Shown here: in pieces, positions 7,731-16,947 of the stretch
How positions within the stretch are numbered: position 1 is the stretch's first letter
Layout: every line of letters begins with the position of its first letter
Made by a program: the position numbers and the translations under genes
Notes under the pieces: generated by a model
The model's input: the letters and a program-made list of their open reading frames with translations, nothing else
The model's database searches: none
What the model was told of the DNA's origin: nothing
Source: Streptomyces sp. NRRL F-5123
GTDB lineage: Bacteria > Actinomycetota > Actinomycetes > Streptomycetales > Streptomycetaceae
Assembly (NCBI RefSeq): GCF_000721495.1
Contig: NZ_JOHY01000035.1
Coordinates: 1-64,000 of the forward strand
DNA: 64,000 bases
Direction: 5' to 3'

Positions 7731-7822
7731 TGCGCCATAGCTGGACCGGGCGCCAAGGACATCACCTGCCCTCGCGTCATACCTGGCGCAAGCGCCCGTC
7801 TCGGGCCAGGTGCCCAGTGGGG

Positions 7823-9559
7823 CGGGATACCTCCGCTCGCGCGGAGAGGACACCCAGGCGGTGGCCGGACCCTGGTTCACCCCCGGGGCACCTCCGCTCG
7901 CGCGGAGAGGACATCTGAGACACCGGCCCGTCGAGCCCGGGGATGGGGGCACCTCCGCTCGCGCGGAGAGGACCTCGCCGCTGGCGTCGCCTCGTCAATG
8001 TGGTGCGGGACACCTCCGCTCGCGCGGAGAGGACTCCAGGACCAGGGCGACGCCCTGACGGACACGCGGGACACCTCCGCTCGCGCGGAGAGGACCCGGC
8101 GGTGTCGCCGTCTCCCAAGACGAAGACCGGGACACCTCCGCTCGCGCGGAGAGGACTCCGGCGACGAACTCGACAAGATCGTCACCGACGGGACACCTCC
8201 GCTCGCGCGGAGAGGACCCACACTCCGGGCCGGTAGCACGACCGCGGGGCGGGACACCTCCGCTCACGCGGAGAGGACTGCCGCGGCAACGGACCCATGC
8301 ACATCAAGGGCGGGACACCTCCGCTCGCGCGGAGAGGACCTCGGCGGTTCCCGGCCAGTGGCTCCGGCCGTCGGGACACCTCCGCTCGCGCGGAGAGGAC
8401 CGCTTGTGGGACTGCTCGATGGAGAAGAAGGCCGGGACACCTCCGCTCGCGCGGAGAGGACGGAAAACTCCCGTCCGCACCGGCCGTGCCCGGCGGGACA
8501 CCTCCGCTCGCGCGGAGAGGACGCCCTGGTTCGCGGCTCCCTGGACACCGCTTACGGGACACCTCCGCTCGCGCGGAGAGGACTCGTCAGGTAGTGCGGT
8601 AACGGGTGCGGGGCGCGGGACACCTCCGCTCGCGCGGAGAGGACGGGGCAGACGTGCCTGAGGCCGACGCGTCGATCGGGACACCTCCGCTCGCGCGGAG
8701 AGGACGCCGGGAAAGGGGTCACCGGGAGATGTTCCACCGGGACACCTCCGCTCGCGCGGAGAGGACCGCACGGGCGCGCTCCACGGCGCGCTCCAGCTCG
8801 GGACACCTCCGCTCGCGCGGAGAGGACGCGCATCGCCCGCTGGAAGATCTCCTCCAGCCCGGGACACCTCCGCTCGCGCGGAGAGGACCTTCACCGAAGC
8901 CGAAGAACTCGCCGAAGCGGCGGGACACCTCCGCTCGCGCGGAGAGGACGACACCGAGGAGGTGACATAGTGCCCGTCCCGCGGGGCACCTCCGCTCGCG
9001 CGGAGAGGACCCCACCACCCCCGTCCCGCCGGCCTCCGGCACCGGGACACCTCCGCTCGCGCGGAGAGGACTGCCACAGGCACTCAGCCAGGTCGAGTCG
9101 CTGCGGGACACCTCCGCTCGCGCGGAGAGGACGAGCGCAGCTCCGTCAGGATCTCGGCGTACGTCGGGACACCTCCGCTCGCGCGGAGAGGACCGAAGCG
9201 GGCGTCACGGCCAGCCCCGCCGTCACGGGACACCTCCGCTCGCGCGGAGAGGACACCTGGGGGCCGGACACGGGCTTTCACGTGCACGGGACACCTCCGC
9301 TCGCGCGGAGAGGACGCCGGTTCCACGGCGATGGCGCTCCACACCATCGGGACACCTCCGCTCGCGCGGAGAGGACACCGACGCCCTGTTCGCCGCGTAC
9401 ATCGGCGACGGGACACCTCCGCTCGCGCGGAGAGGACACCTTCACGGGCGCCGGCGGGGCGGCGTCGTTCGGGACACCTCCGCTCGCGCGGAGAGGACGC
9501 CGGGCCGTCGGGGGCTGCGCCGGCGGCGAGCGGGACACCTCCGCTCGCGCGGAGAGGAC
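7823..9559 (-). CRISPR. CRISPR array 1, type I-E, 29 repeats / 28 spacers
   Basis: 29 repeats of 29 bp at exact 61-bp spacing with 32-bp spacers. Read on the minus strand the repeat begins GTCCTCTCC, contains the stem CTCCGCGCGAGCGGAG and ends with the 8-nt handle GTGTCCCG. Orientation is minus. The leader lies at the high-coordinate end (9560-9604), and the most divergent repeats (7823, 7884, 7945) are at the distal end. No cas gene is adjacent; the stem is the one found in array 3 beside cas2, so the Cas6e at 38099-38773 could process it. Spacers look phage- or plasmid-like; one (8950-8981) spans a gene junction with a ribosome binding site. Confidence 0.98.
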
Positions 9560-9604
9560 ACTTCGTGACCTGCGGCGTTAGAGGGGCTTTGCAATCTCTT
9601 TGCT
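9560..9604 (-). promoter_or_regulatory. Leader core of CRISPR array 1
   Basis: The 45 bp flanking the last repeat match the flank of array 2 (30358-30402) with about three mismatches. They match the flank of array 3 (40078-40122) more loosely. Shared core, read toward the array: TTGCAAAG, CCCCTCTAACG, CAGGTCA, AAGT. This fits an integration leader. Promoter elements cannot be placed. Confidence 0.75.
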
Positions 9605-9664
9605 CGACTCCGGTCGCGCCTGGATGCCGCGGGTGCAGGTCGGGGCAGGCCGGTACATGGAACG

Positions 9665-9805
9665 TCAGCCTACGGCTGGGGACGCCATGAGCACCACGCG
9701 GGCGGCTGCCGTATCGAACCCGAGCACCGGGTTCCCGTAATCGTCTTCGGCCCTCATCGCCACCGGGGCCGCCCACGACCGGGTGACGGTCCACCCTTCG
9801 GCCAT
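9665..9805 (-). CDS. Possible small protein (46 aa)
   Basis: An ATG at 9805 with GGGAG 5 nt upstream opens a 46-residue frame (MAEGWTVTRSW ... FDTAAARVVLMASPAVG). It ends at 9665, between the array 1 leader and the MazG-like gene. Composition looks coding but no homology is recognised; it may be a remnant. The rest of 9605-9868 shows nothing else. Confidence 0.25.
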   Translation of the reverse strand: MAEGWTVTRSWAAPVAMRAEDDYGNPVLGFDTAAARVVLMASPAVG

Positions 9806-9868
9806 GGGGCTCCCGGACGGCGTCGCTAGGCTGCGGTTCGCAGCCGACTCAGAGCCGCCGGAGGGGCC

Positions 9869-10174
9869 GTGGACATCGCAGAGGCGCAGAAGCTCGCCTG
9901 GGAGAACAAGAGCGCCAAGGGTTTCAACACCACTGACGTGGCACTGGAGTTCGGGCTGCTCACCGCCGAGGTGGGGGAGGCGTTCACCGCGTGGCGGAAG
10001 AAGCTGCCGGACTTCGGCGAGGAGCTGGCGGACATCGTGCTCTACGCCGCGGCGCTCGCCGAGATGAACGGGGTGGACCTCGACGTCGAGGTGGCGCGCA
10101 AGATCGAGAAGAACGTCCGCAGGACGTACGAGCGGAATGCAGACGGGGTGCCGGTCAGGACCAGCGACGGCTGA
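9869..10174 (+). CDS. MazG-like NTP pyrophosphohydrolase
   Basis: 101 residues of the compact all-alpha MazG-like fold. The acidic motif pair EVGEAF (EVGEAFTAWRKK) and EELADIVLY supplies the Mg-binding Glu/Asp residues, followed by IEKNVRR. Such enzymes hydrolyse (d)NTPs to NMP and PPi in house-cleaning or nucleotide-signal control. The GTG start lies 2 nt after GGAGGGGCC, a tight but usual spacing. It stands alone between the CRISPR leader and the tad operon. Confidence 0.82.
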   Translation: MDIAEAQKLAWENKSAKGFNTTDVALEFGLLTAEVGEAFTAWRKKLPDFGEELADIVLYAAALAEMNGVDLDVEVARKIEKNVRRTYERNADGVPVRTSDG

Positions 10175-10291
10175 ACGCCTACGTTCCGGTTCGAGAGAGT
10201 GCGCCTGCCGGATTCAGCCATGAAGGCTTCTGGAACACTGGCTTTCCGCCAAGTCCACGTTCCCGCACAAAAGTGGGAGCGCGCATAGCTC

Positions 10292-10317
10292 CGTTCCCAC
10301 CTTGCAGTGGGAACGGG
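10292..10317. promoter_or_regulatory. 10-bp inverted repeat upstream of the tad operon
   Basis: CCGTTCCCAC (10292-10301) and GTGGGAACGG (10308-10317) pair perfectly around CTTGCA. A weaker copy (TCCCGCAC ... GTGGGAG) precedes it at 10262-10280. Two related sites ~30 bp apart, ~65 bp before the first tad gene, look like operators; a mazG terminator is the alternative. Confidence 0.45.
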
Positions 10318-10382
10318 GCGCGGGGGTACGGATGGCTGACCGCAAGGTGAGCATCCCGACTACTCGTGAGGTGGGTGTGGCT

Positions 10383-10976
10383 ATGGCGGTGCCCCCACGG
10401 GCCTTACGGCGCTACCGGACGCCGTTGTTGATCGGTGTCACCGTGGTTGCTGCGCTTGCCCTCGCTGGCTGCAACTCCACCGCTGACTCGCCCCCGGCCG
10501 GCAAGCACGTGACGCAGGCACCGAGCTCGTCCACCGTCCGGTCGGCAGTGCCCACAGCTTCCGGCGACGTCGCCCGGCGCGCTGCCGCCGCGGCGTATCT
10601 GGGGATGTGGCAGGACATGGCGGCCGCCGGTCGAACCTCGGACTGGAAGTCGCCGCTGCTCGCCCATCACGCCACCGGCGACGCCCTGTCGACGATCTCC
10701 CGCGGGCTGTACGCGGACCACCTCAACGGCCTGGTCAGCAAGGGCGCACCGAAGGACGACCCCAAGGTGACCTCGGCCGTACCCGCGGCGGCACCGACGA
10801 CCGTGACGGTCTCGGACTGCGGGGATTCGACAGGGTGGTTGAAGTACCGCAAGGGCGGCAGCAGCCCCGTCGGGGACAAGGGCGGACGGCGGGCGATCAC
10901 GGCCGAGGTCCAACGGCAGGCCGACGGCACATGGAAAGTTGCCCGGTTCGCGGTCGAGGGGCTGGGGTCGTGCTGA
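10383..10976 (+). CDS. Lipoprotein, first gene of tad operon
   Basis: 197 residues with a lipoprotein signal: basic RRYR, hydrophobic LLIGVTVVAALALAGC with the lipobox LAGC, then a Ser/Pro linker. The globular part (about 60-197) resembles the small secreted proteins that head Streptomyces tad-like clusters (AAYLGMWQDMA; GWLKY; DGTWKVARF) and may have an NTF2-like fold. ATG 10383 follows GAGGTGG; an upstream in-frame ATG (10332) is possible. Codon 8 is TTA (10404-10406), suggesting bldA dependence of the operon start. Overlaps the next gene by 7 bp. Confidence 0.8.
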   Translation: MAVPPRALRRYRTPLLIGVTVVAALALAGCNSTADSPPAGKHVTQAPSSSTVRSAVPTASGDVARRAAAAAYLGMWQDMAAAGRTSDWKSPLLAHHATGDALSTISRGLYADHLNGLVSKGAPKDDPKVTSAVPAAAPTTVTVSDCGDSTGWLKYRKGGSSPVGDKGGRRAITAEVQRQADGTWKVARFAVEGLGSC

Positions 10977-11977
10977 GGCGGGGACTCGCCGTGGGCGCCG
11001 CCACCGCCGTGCTGCTCGGCATATCCGCCCTGCCCGCCGCCGCGGACGGGTGGGGGAGTGTCGACTGCACGCAGTCGACGTACGCGGGCTGCTCGCTCGG
11101 AGCTGGAACCGGCGGCTCCAGCAAAGGCGGCGACCACGGCGATGCGGGACACCCCGCGCGCGGACACAAGAAGGCCTCCGGAGGCAGCGCGCACACGAAG
11201 CCGAAGGACCCGAACCCCGACCTGAACCTCGCGGACTGCTCCTACCGGCGCAGCGACTACGTACCGCCGACCGGCGTCCTTCAGACCGGCTACAGCGGGA
11301 ACCGCAACGACGCGCTGCCCGCTGTCTACCGCCCTGCCCCACCGGCGAATGCCGTCCCCGTCGACGGCCCCAAGGCGAGCCAGCCAGGCGCCTGGTACGT
11401 GTACAAGTGCAGCGCCGACGGTGTGCGGGACGCCTTCTACCGGCCGCCCGTGTGGATCCCCGACGCCCCGCGGCGGACGGCCCAGCCTGCCGTCCTCCCG
11501 GACCCGGCCGAGCTGGCGCGGGCGGCGTACGAGCAGCTGCGGTTGCCGTCGCCGACCGTGGAGTCGAACCCGGCGGGGGATCAGCTGGTCGGCCTGCCGA
11601 CGTGGCTCTGGCTGGACCACGGCGGTTGGGAGCCGGTCTCGGCGACGGCGTCGGTGCCAGGCGTCTCCGTGACGGCGGTGGCCCGGCCGGTCTCGGTGGT
11701 GTGGGCGCTGGGCGACGGCTCCACGGTGACGTGCTCAGGGCCGGGGGCGGCATACAGAGTGTCCTCGGGGTCGAAGAGCGCGTCGCCGGACTGCGGGCAC
11801 ACGTACCGCGCTTCCTCGGCCGGGCGTCCTGGCAGCGCGTACGAGGTGACGGCCACGGTGCACTGGACGGTGACGTGGTCGGGCGCGGGGGAGAACGGGG
11901 TCTTCCCGGACCTGACGACCGTGTCGAACGCGGCGTTCCGCGTCGCCGAGAGCCAGGGCCTGAACGACAGCAGCTGA
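10970..11977 (+). CDS. Secreted protein of the tad operon
   Basis: 335 residues from GTG 10970, which overlaps the lipoprotein stop. A signal peptide (LAVGAATAVLLGISALPAAADG) is followed by a Gly/Lys-rich linker with paired Cys residues, then a C-terminal all-beta region (VWALGDGSTVTCSGPG; SPDCGHTYRAS) resembling a PKD-type or surface beta domain. Probably extracytoplasmic and attached to the pilus machinery by context. No enzymatic motif seen. Confidence 0.8.
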   Translation: MLRRGLAVGAATAVLLGISALPAAADGWGSVDCTQSTYAGCSLGAGTGGSSKGGDHGDAGHPARGHKKASGGSAHTKPKDPNPDLNLADCSYRRSDYVPPTGVLQTGYSGNRNDALPAVYRPAPPANAVPVDGPKASQPGAWYVYKCSADGVRDAFYRPPVWIPDAPRRTAQPAVLPDPAELARAAYEQLRLPSPTVESNPAGDQLVGLPTWLWLDHGGWEPVSATASVPGVSVTAVARPVSVVWALGDGSTVTCSGPGAAYRVSSGSKSASPDCGHTYRASSAGRPGSAYEVTATVHWTVTWSGAGENGVFPDLTTVSNAAFRVAESQGLNDSS

Positions 11978-12073
11978 GCAACGTGGCGGTCTGGCAGCCG
12001 CGCCCTCGTGATGACGCAGCCGCGCGCAGGGAGCGCGGCGCGAAGACCTCGTACGCCCGGAAGGCGGTGTTCG

Positions 12074-12766
12074 GTGAGCACCTTCGTACCTCCTCCGCCC
12101 GCAGCCCCGATGGGAACGGCGAACTCCCACTCCCCCAGCGGGGTTCGGCGGTCCGTCGGTGCCCCGCGGCGGCGGCGACTGCCCTATCTGCTGCTGGGCG
12201 TCCTGCTCGTGGTGGGGTGTTCGGCCGGTGGCGTCGTAGTGGCGTTGCAGCTCGGGCACCGTCAGCAGGTGCTCGCGCTGGCCCGGCCCGTGGTGGTCGG
12301 CCAGCAGCTCTCGGCCCGGGACCTGAAGGAAGTCAGCGTGCCGGCCGACACGGGGCTCCAGATCCTGCCAGCCTCTTCCAAAGCACGTGTCGAGGGCCGT
12401 CCGGCCGCTTACAGCCTGCCTGCGGGCACCTTGCTCACCGACGCCCTGCTCGGGACTGCCCGCGTGCCCCAGACCGGCCAGGCAGAAGCTGCCGTGGGGT
12501 TGAAGGCCGGGCAGTTCCCGCCGGGCCTGCAACCCGGCAACCGGGTGACCGTCGTGGTCGCTCCGCCCGCCGACGCCACGAGCGGAACGGCACCAAGCCC
12601 GCTGTCATGGACCGGCGTGGTCACCGGCGTCCGAAAAGACACGACCGAGCAGACCACCGTGGTTTCGATCCAGATGGCGCAAGCCGACGCGCAGGCCCTC
12701 GCAGCGCAGCCAGCCGGGCAGATCAGCGTGGTCATCGTGCCGGAACAGCGGGGAGGCGGACGGTGA
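12074..12766 (+). CDS. CpaB/RcpC-like SAF-domain pilus assembly protein
   Basis: 230 residues: cytoplasmic Pro-rich N-terminus, one transmembrane helix (LPYLLLGVLLVVGCSAGGVVVAL), then a SAF domain (ARPVVVGQQLSARDLKEVSVP, about residues 76-130) and a second beta region. CpaB/RcpC proteins guide Flp pilus secretion. GTG 12074 is chosen because GGAAGG lies ~9 nt upstream. The stop overlaps the next GTG by 4 bp. Confidence 0.82.
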   Translation: MSTFVPPPPAAPMGTANSHSPSGVRRSVGAPRRRRLPYLLLGVLLVVGCSAGGVVVALQLGHRQQVLALARPVVVGQQLSARDLKEVSVPADTGLQILPASSKARVEGRPAAYSLPAGTLLTDALLGTARVPQTGQAEAAVGLKAGQFPPGLQPGNRVTVVVAPPADATSGTAPSPLSWTGVVTGVRKDTTEQTTVVSIQMAQADAQALAAQPAGQISVVIVPEQRGGGR

Positions 12767-13566
12767 CGCTGATCGCGCTGCTCAGCCTGAAGGGCTCGCC
12801 GGGGGTGACGACCACGGCGCTCGGTCTGGCGGTGTGCTGGCCCTCGGGGGAGCAGCCGGTGGTCGTGGAGTGCGACGCGGCCGGCGGGGACCTGCTGGCC
12901 CGATTCCGGCTGGAGCTCTCGCCGAGCCTGATGAGCCTGGCTGCGGCGGCCCGGCACGGCGCGGACGCCGGACTGCTGTGGCAGCACACCCAGCGCCTTC
13001 CCGGCGGTCTGCCCGTGGTCGTGGGCCCGGCCGGCGGCGACCAGGCCCGTGCCGCGCTCGCCCAACTCAACGCGGGAGTGGGAGAGGTCGACGTGCTGCG
13101 GCAGGCGGCCGACCGTGCAGGAACGGTCGTGATCGCGGACTGCGGCCGCTTCTCCGGCGACGAGGCCGTGATGCGGATCGTACGAGCCGCGGACGCCGTA
13201 CTGCTGCTGGCGCACGCCCGGGACGACGCGCTCTCCCATCTCGCCACGCTGCTGGCCCGCCCGCCCTCGTGGCTGCGGGACCCGCTGTTCGTCCTCGCCG
13301 GTGACGGCTATCCCACACCGGAGGTCGCCGAGGCGCTGAACGTCACCGTGCTGGGACGGCTTCCCGACGATCCCAGGGGAGCGGCGGCCCTGGCCGGTCG
13401 TCCGGCCCGCCGGCCGGCACCCGCGAAGTCGCCACTGCTCCGGGCGCTCGCGCCGATCACCGCATCCGTGGCGCACCGTGCGGCCGCGTGTCCGCGGCAC
13501 CGCTCCCGCAGCGCAGCCGGCGCCGTGTCCGACCCGCGCACGGTATGGGGCGGGGCGAGTCGATGA
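12763..13566 (+). CDS. CpaE/TadZ-like MinD-type ATPase
   Basis: 267 residues. The N-terminus LLSLKGSPGVTTTALGLA is a deviant Walker A typical of the ParA/MinD group, followed by VECDAAGGD (A') and VVIADCGRF (Walker B). In Tad systems such proteins place the secretion machine in the cell. The basic Arg/Ala-rich C-terminus is not conserved. Coupled to both neighbours by 4-bp overlaps (GTGA at 12763, ATGA at 13563). Confidence 0.85.
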   Translation: MTLIALLSLKGSPGVTTTALGLAVCWPSGEQPVVVECDAAGGDLLARFRLELSPSLMSLAAAARHGADAGLLWQHTQRLPGGLPVVVGPAGGDQARAALAQLNAGVGEVDVLRQAADRAGTVVIADCGRFSGDEAVMRIVRAADAVLLLAHARDDALSHLATLLARPPSWLRDPLFVLAGDGYPTPEVAEALNVTVLGRLPDDPRGAAALAGRPARRPAPAKSPLLRALAPITASVAHRAAACPRHRSRSAAGAVSDPRTVWGGASR

Positions 13567-14948
13567 GCCAGGCCGAGTCGACGTACGCGGAGGGCTTCGA
13601 TCCCCGCGGGACCGCAGACAACGACTTCGCCGCCGCCCCCGCCGAGCAGTTGCGGCAGGAACTGCGCCGGAAGCTGTCGCAGGAGCTGTCCGACCGCATC
13701 CGCGCGGACGAGGCGGGCCACAGGCCGGCCATGACGGAGGCAGAACGTCGGGCGCTGGCCCGGCAGATCCTCACCGACGCAGCCGAGGCGCATACCCAGG
13801 CCATGCTCACCCACGGACGTCCTGTCGTCGCTCCGGAGGTCGAGGAGCTGGTCATCGTCTCGGTGATCGACGAGGTCTTCGGCCTGGCCGGGCTCGAACC
13901 GCTGCTGCAGGACCCGCAGATCGAGAACATCAACGTCACCGGGGACCGGGTCTTCGTACGGTACGCGGACGGGCGTCGCGAGCAGCTGCCGCCGGTGACG
14001 GCGTCGGACACCGAGCTGGTGCAGCTGATCCGCGACCTTGCCGCGCGCTCGGGGGTGGAGGAACGCCGCTTCGACCGCGGGAACCCCGGTGTGGGCTTCC
14101 AGCTCCCCGGTGGGGAGCGGGCCTTCGCGGTGATGGCGGTGACGGTCCGGCCCTCGCTGTCCATCCGCCGGCACCGCTTCGAGCACATCACCCTCGCGCA
14201 GCTTCGCGCCAGCGGCACCGTCGACCCCGGCACGGAGCAGCTGCTGCGTGCGATGGTGCGCGCCCGCAAGAACATCCTGGTCACCGGCGGAACGGCCATC
14301 GGGAAAACGACCCTGCTCCGGGCCCTCGCCGCCGAGATCCCGCCCTGGGAGCGGCTGATCACCATCGAGGACGTCTTCGAGCTGGGCCTGGACCGCGACA
14401 GCGCCGCACATCCCGACGTCGTCGCGATGCAGGCCCGGGAGGCGAACATCGAGGGGCAGGGGATGGTCAGCCAGGCGGAGCTGGTGCGGTGGGCCCTGCG
14501 GATGTCCCCGGACCGGGTCATTGTCGGCGAGGTCCGCGGGCCTGAGGTGATCCCGATGTGCAACGCCATGTCGCAGGGCAACGACGGGTCGATGGGCACG
14601 CTGCACTCCTCGACCAGCCGCGGCGCCTTCACCAAGCTCGCCGCGTACGCCGTGCAGGGGCCCGAGCGACTGCCGCTGGAGGCGACGAACCTGCTGGTGG
14701 CCTCGGCCCTGGACTTCGTCGTCCACCTGGACAAGCCGCGCGGTGACCACGCCAGGCGGGTCGTGTCGTCCGTTCGCGAAGTCGTCGACGCCGACGAACG
14801 GCAGATCGTCTCCAACGAGGTGCTGCGCCCCGGACCTGACCTGCGTGCCGTGCCGGGCGTTCCGCTGCGCAGCGCCACCGTCGACGACCTGGCCGCCGCT
14901 GGCTTCGACCCAGACGCCTTCCACCGCGCCGGGTGGTGGCGTACGTGA
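13563..14948 (+). CDS. tadA: Flp pilus secretion ATPase (TadA/CpaF)
   Basis: 461-residue type II/IV secretion ATPase of the CpaF branch. Visible: N-terminal helical region, PEVEELVIVSVIDEVFG, LQDPQIENINVTG, Walker A GGTAIGKTT (about residue 242), ITIEDVFELGL (Asp box), VRWALRMSPDRVIVGEVRG (Walker B) and the His box GSMGTLHSS. It powers pilin assembly at the cytoplasmic face. ATG 13563 overlaps the previous stop; the downstream GTG overlaps its TGA by 4 bp. Confidence 0.95.
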   Translation: MSQAESTYAEGFDPRGTADNDFAAAPAEQLRQELRRKLSQELSDRIRADEAGHRPAMTEAERRALARQILTDAAEAHTQAMLTHGRPVVAPEVEELVIVSVIDEVFGLAGLEPLLQDPQIENINVTGDRVFVRYADGRREQLPPVTASDTELVQLIRDLAARSGVEERRFDRGNPGVGFQLPGGERAFAVMAVTVRPSLSIRRHRFEHITLAQLRASGTVDPGTEQLLRAMVRARKNILVTGGTAIGKTTLLRALAAEIPPWERLITIEDVFELGLDRDSAAHPDVVAMQAREANIEGQGMVSQAELVRWALRMSPDRVIVGEVRGPEVIPMCNAMSQGNDGSMGTLHSSTSRGAFTKLAAYAVQGPERLPLEATNLLVASALDFVVHLDKPRGDHARRVVSSVREVVDADERQIVSNEVLRPGPDLRAVPGVPLRSATVDDLAAAGFDPDAFHRAGWWRT

Positions 14949-15814
14949 ACGGCTACGTGCCCCTGCTGGGGCTGCTCGGACTCGGCCTCGGCGCCGGGCT
15001 CCTCGTCCTCCTCCGCGCGTGGCGCACCCCGGACGCCCCGGCGGTCAAGCCCCGGATGCGCAAGCCGCGGCGGATACACGCGGGGCGGTGGGCCGCCGTC
15101 TCCGCGGCCGGCGGTCTGCTCGCCGCGCTGCTGACGGGCTGGATCGTCGGCGGTCTGCTCGCGGCGCTCGCCGTGTGGTGGCTGCCGCGCATGCTCGGCG
15201 CCGACGGGACGCGGGAGCGGACCGCGCGGATCGAGGGCATCGCCGGGTGGACGGAGATGCTGCGCGACACGCTCGCCGCAGCTGCGGGGCTGGAGCAGAC
15301 CGTCGTGGCGACGGCCGGCACCGCACCCGAATCCGTACGACCACAGATCCTCGACCTGGCCGCACGGCTGGAGTCGGGCGAGCGTCTTCCGAACGCTCTA
15401 CGGCAGCTCGCCCAGGAACTCGCCGACCCGACCGCGGACCTGGTCATCGCCGCACTCGTCCTGGCCTCGGGGCATGAGGCCCGCCGGATCTCCCCGCTGC
15501 TGGGGGAGCTGGCGGCGACGGCCCGTGCACAGGTCGAGATGCACCAGCGGATCGACGCCAACCGGGCCCGTACGCGTACCACGACCCGGGTCGTCGTCGG
15601 GACGACGCTCTTCTTCGCGGGCGGGCTGATCGTGCTCAACCCCGCCTTCCTCAGCCCGTACGACACGGCGACCGGGCAGTTCGTGCTGCTGCTGATCGGC
15701 GGCCTGTTCTCCGCCGGCTTCGCGTGGCTGCACCGCATGGCGCACTTCGACGAGCCCGAGCGCTTCCTCACCGCGCTCGGTGCAGTCCCCGCAACCGAGC
15801 GGGAGATGAGCTGA
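14945..15814 (+). CDS. tadB: TadB-like pilus platform membrane protein
   Basis: 289 residues with two N-terminal transmembrane segments and two C-terminal ones enclosing a type II secretion F-type domain (GIAGWTEMLRDTLAAAAGLEQTV; AARLESGERLPNALRQLA; ARTRTTTRVVVG). Forms the inner-membrane platform with TadC and couples to the TadA ATPase. GTG 14945 overlaps the tadA stop by 4 bp and is preferred over a GTG pair at 14933. Confidence 0.9.
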   Translation: MNGYVPLLGLLGLGLGAGLLVLLRAWRTPDAPAVKPRMRKPRRIHAGRWAAVSAAGGLLAALLTGWIVGGLLAALAVWWLPRMLGADGTRERTARIEGIAGWTEMLRDTLAAAAGLEQTVVATAGTAPESVRPQILDLAARLESGERLPNALRQLAQELADPTADLVIAALVLASGHEARRISPLLGELAATARAQVEMHQRIDANRARTRTTTRVVVGTTLFFAGGLIVLNPAFLSPYDTATGQFVLLLIGGLFSAGFAWLHRMAHFDEPERFLTALGAVPATEREMS

Positions 15815-15815
15815 G

Positions 15816-16715
15816 ATGCTGCCGCTGCTCGTCCTGCTGGGCGCCGGACTCGGCTGCGGCCTGTGGGCGACGGCGGTATGGCTCGTACCGCCGCATCCCC
15901 CGCTCGCCGAACTCGTCTCCCGGCTCCGTACGCCGCCCAAGCCCACGCCCGTCCTCCGCGGCACCGACGACGCCGGATGGGCGATACGGCTGGGCAGCCC
16001 CTTCACCGGCCTTCTGCGCGAGCTCGGACTGCCGGGCCACAGCCTCACCGGGGACCTGGCGGTCACCGAGCGGTCGCCGGAAGCCTTCCTCGCGGAGAAG
16101 GCCGCACTCACCGTGGTGGGCCTGCTGCTGCCCGGGACCGTCGAGATTCTGCTGGTGCTCGGCGGCCGTCCGCTGCCCTGGCAGATGCCGCTGGCCGGCT
16201 GCCTTGCTCTCGCCGTCGGCGGATTCCTCCTGCCGGACGTGACCGTGCGGCAGGAGGCCGCCCGCCGCCGCGCCGCGTTCCGGCACGCCCTCGGCGCCTA
16301 CCTCGACCTCATGCACGTCCTGCTCGCGGGCGGCGCGGGCGTCGACGGCGCGCTCACCGACGCGGCGGCCATCGGCGAAGGCTGGGCCTTCCGACAGCTG
16401 CGCCGGGCGCTCAACACGGCGCGCCTCACACGCTCGTCGCCCTGGTCGGCGCTCGCGCAACTCGGCGACGAGTTGCAGGTCGCCGAGCTGTTCGAACTCG
16501 CCGCCGCACTGTCGCTCGCCGGAACCGAAGGCGCCCGTGTCCGCGCCTCCCTCGCCGCAAAAGCCGCTGCCATGCGCCACCGGGCCGGTGCCGAAGCCGA
16601 AGGCGCGGCCAACGCTGCCACCGAGCGGATGGCATTACCCGGGATGGTCATGGCCATCGGCTTCGTCGTCTTCGTCTTCTATCCCGCCCTCACCCAGATC
16701 ACCGCCTCCCTGTGA
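15816..16715 (+). CDS. tadC: TadC-like pilus platform membrane protein
   Basis: 299 residues, paralogous to TadB: hydrophobic N-terminus, central transmembrane pair, F-type domain (FRHALGAYLDLMHVLLAGGAGVDGALTDAA), and a C-terminal helix (MVMAIGFVVFVFYPAL). Starts 1 nt after the tadB stop. Codon 274 is TTA (16635-16637), a second possible bldA checkpoint in this operon. Confidence 0.9.
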   Translation: MLPLLVLLGAGLGCGLWATAVWLVPPHPPLAELVSRLRTPPKPTPVLRGTDDAGWAIRLGSPFTGLLRELGLPGHSLTGDLAVTERSPEAFLAEKAALTVVGLLLPGTVEILLVLGGRPLPWQMPLAGCLALAVGGFLLPDVTVRQEAARRRAAFRHALGAYLDLMHVLLAGGAGVDGALTDAAAIGEGWAFRQLRRALNTARLTRSSPWSALAQLGDELQVAELFELAAALSLAGTEGARVRASLAAKAAAMRHRAGAEAEGAANAATERMALPGMVMAIGFVVFVFYPALTQITASL

Positions 16716-16751
16716 CCGAGGCAGGTCAGCCCAGCCGAAAGGACACCCGCC

Positions 16752-16937
16752 GTGGACCGTCTGACCTCCCTGTGGACCCGCCTCACCACCAGGCTGCGCG
16801 TGCTCGCCGCGGACGACCGCGGGGTGACCACCGAACACGTCATCTGGATCGCCTTCCTGGCGGCACTCGCCCTCACCGTCACCGCGCTGTTCGGGCCGAA
16901 GATCCTCGACGCCGCCCGGAACATCAGCTTCGAATAG
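16752..16937 (+). CDS. Flp-type pilin subunit
   Basis: 61 residues: short basic N-terminus, then DRGVTTEHVIWIAFLAALALTVTALFGPKI. The prepilin-like G-V-T-T-E pattern before a single hydrophobic helix, with Glu about five residues after the presumed cleavage point, fits Flp pilins. GTG 16752. It lies between tadC and the TadE-like genes as in other actinomycete tad clusters. Confidence 0.8.
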   Translation: MDRLTSLWTRLTTRLRVLAADDRGVTTEHVIWIAFLAALALTVTALFGPKILDAARNISFE

Positions 16938-16947
16938 GGAGCCGATG

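Noticed and set aside
7614..9581. Long periodic reading frames over array 1 (also over arrays 2 and 3)
   Set aside because: Translated CRISPR repeats (each 61-bp unit cycles through frames); no real proteins.
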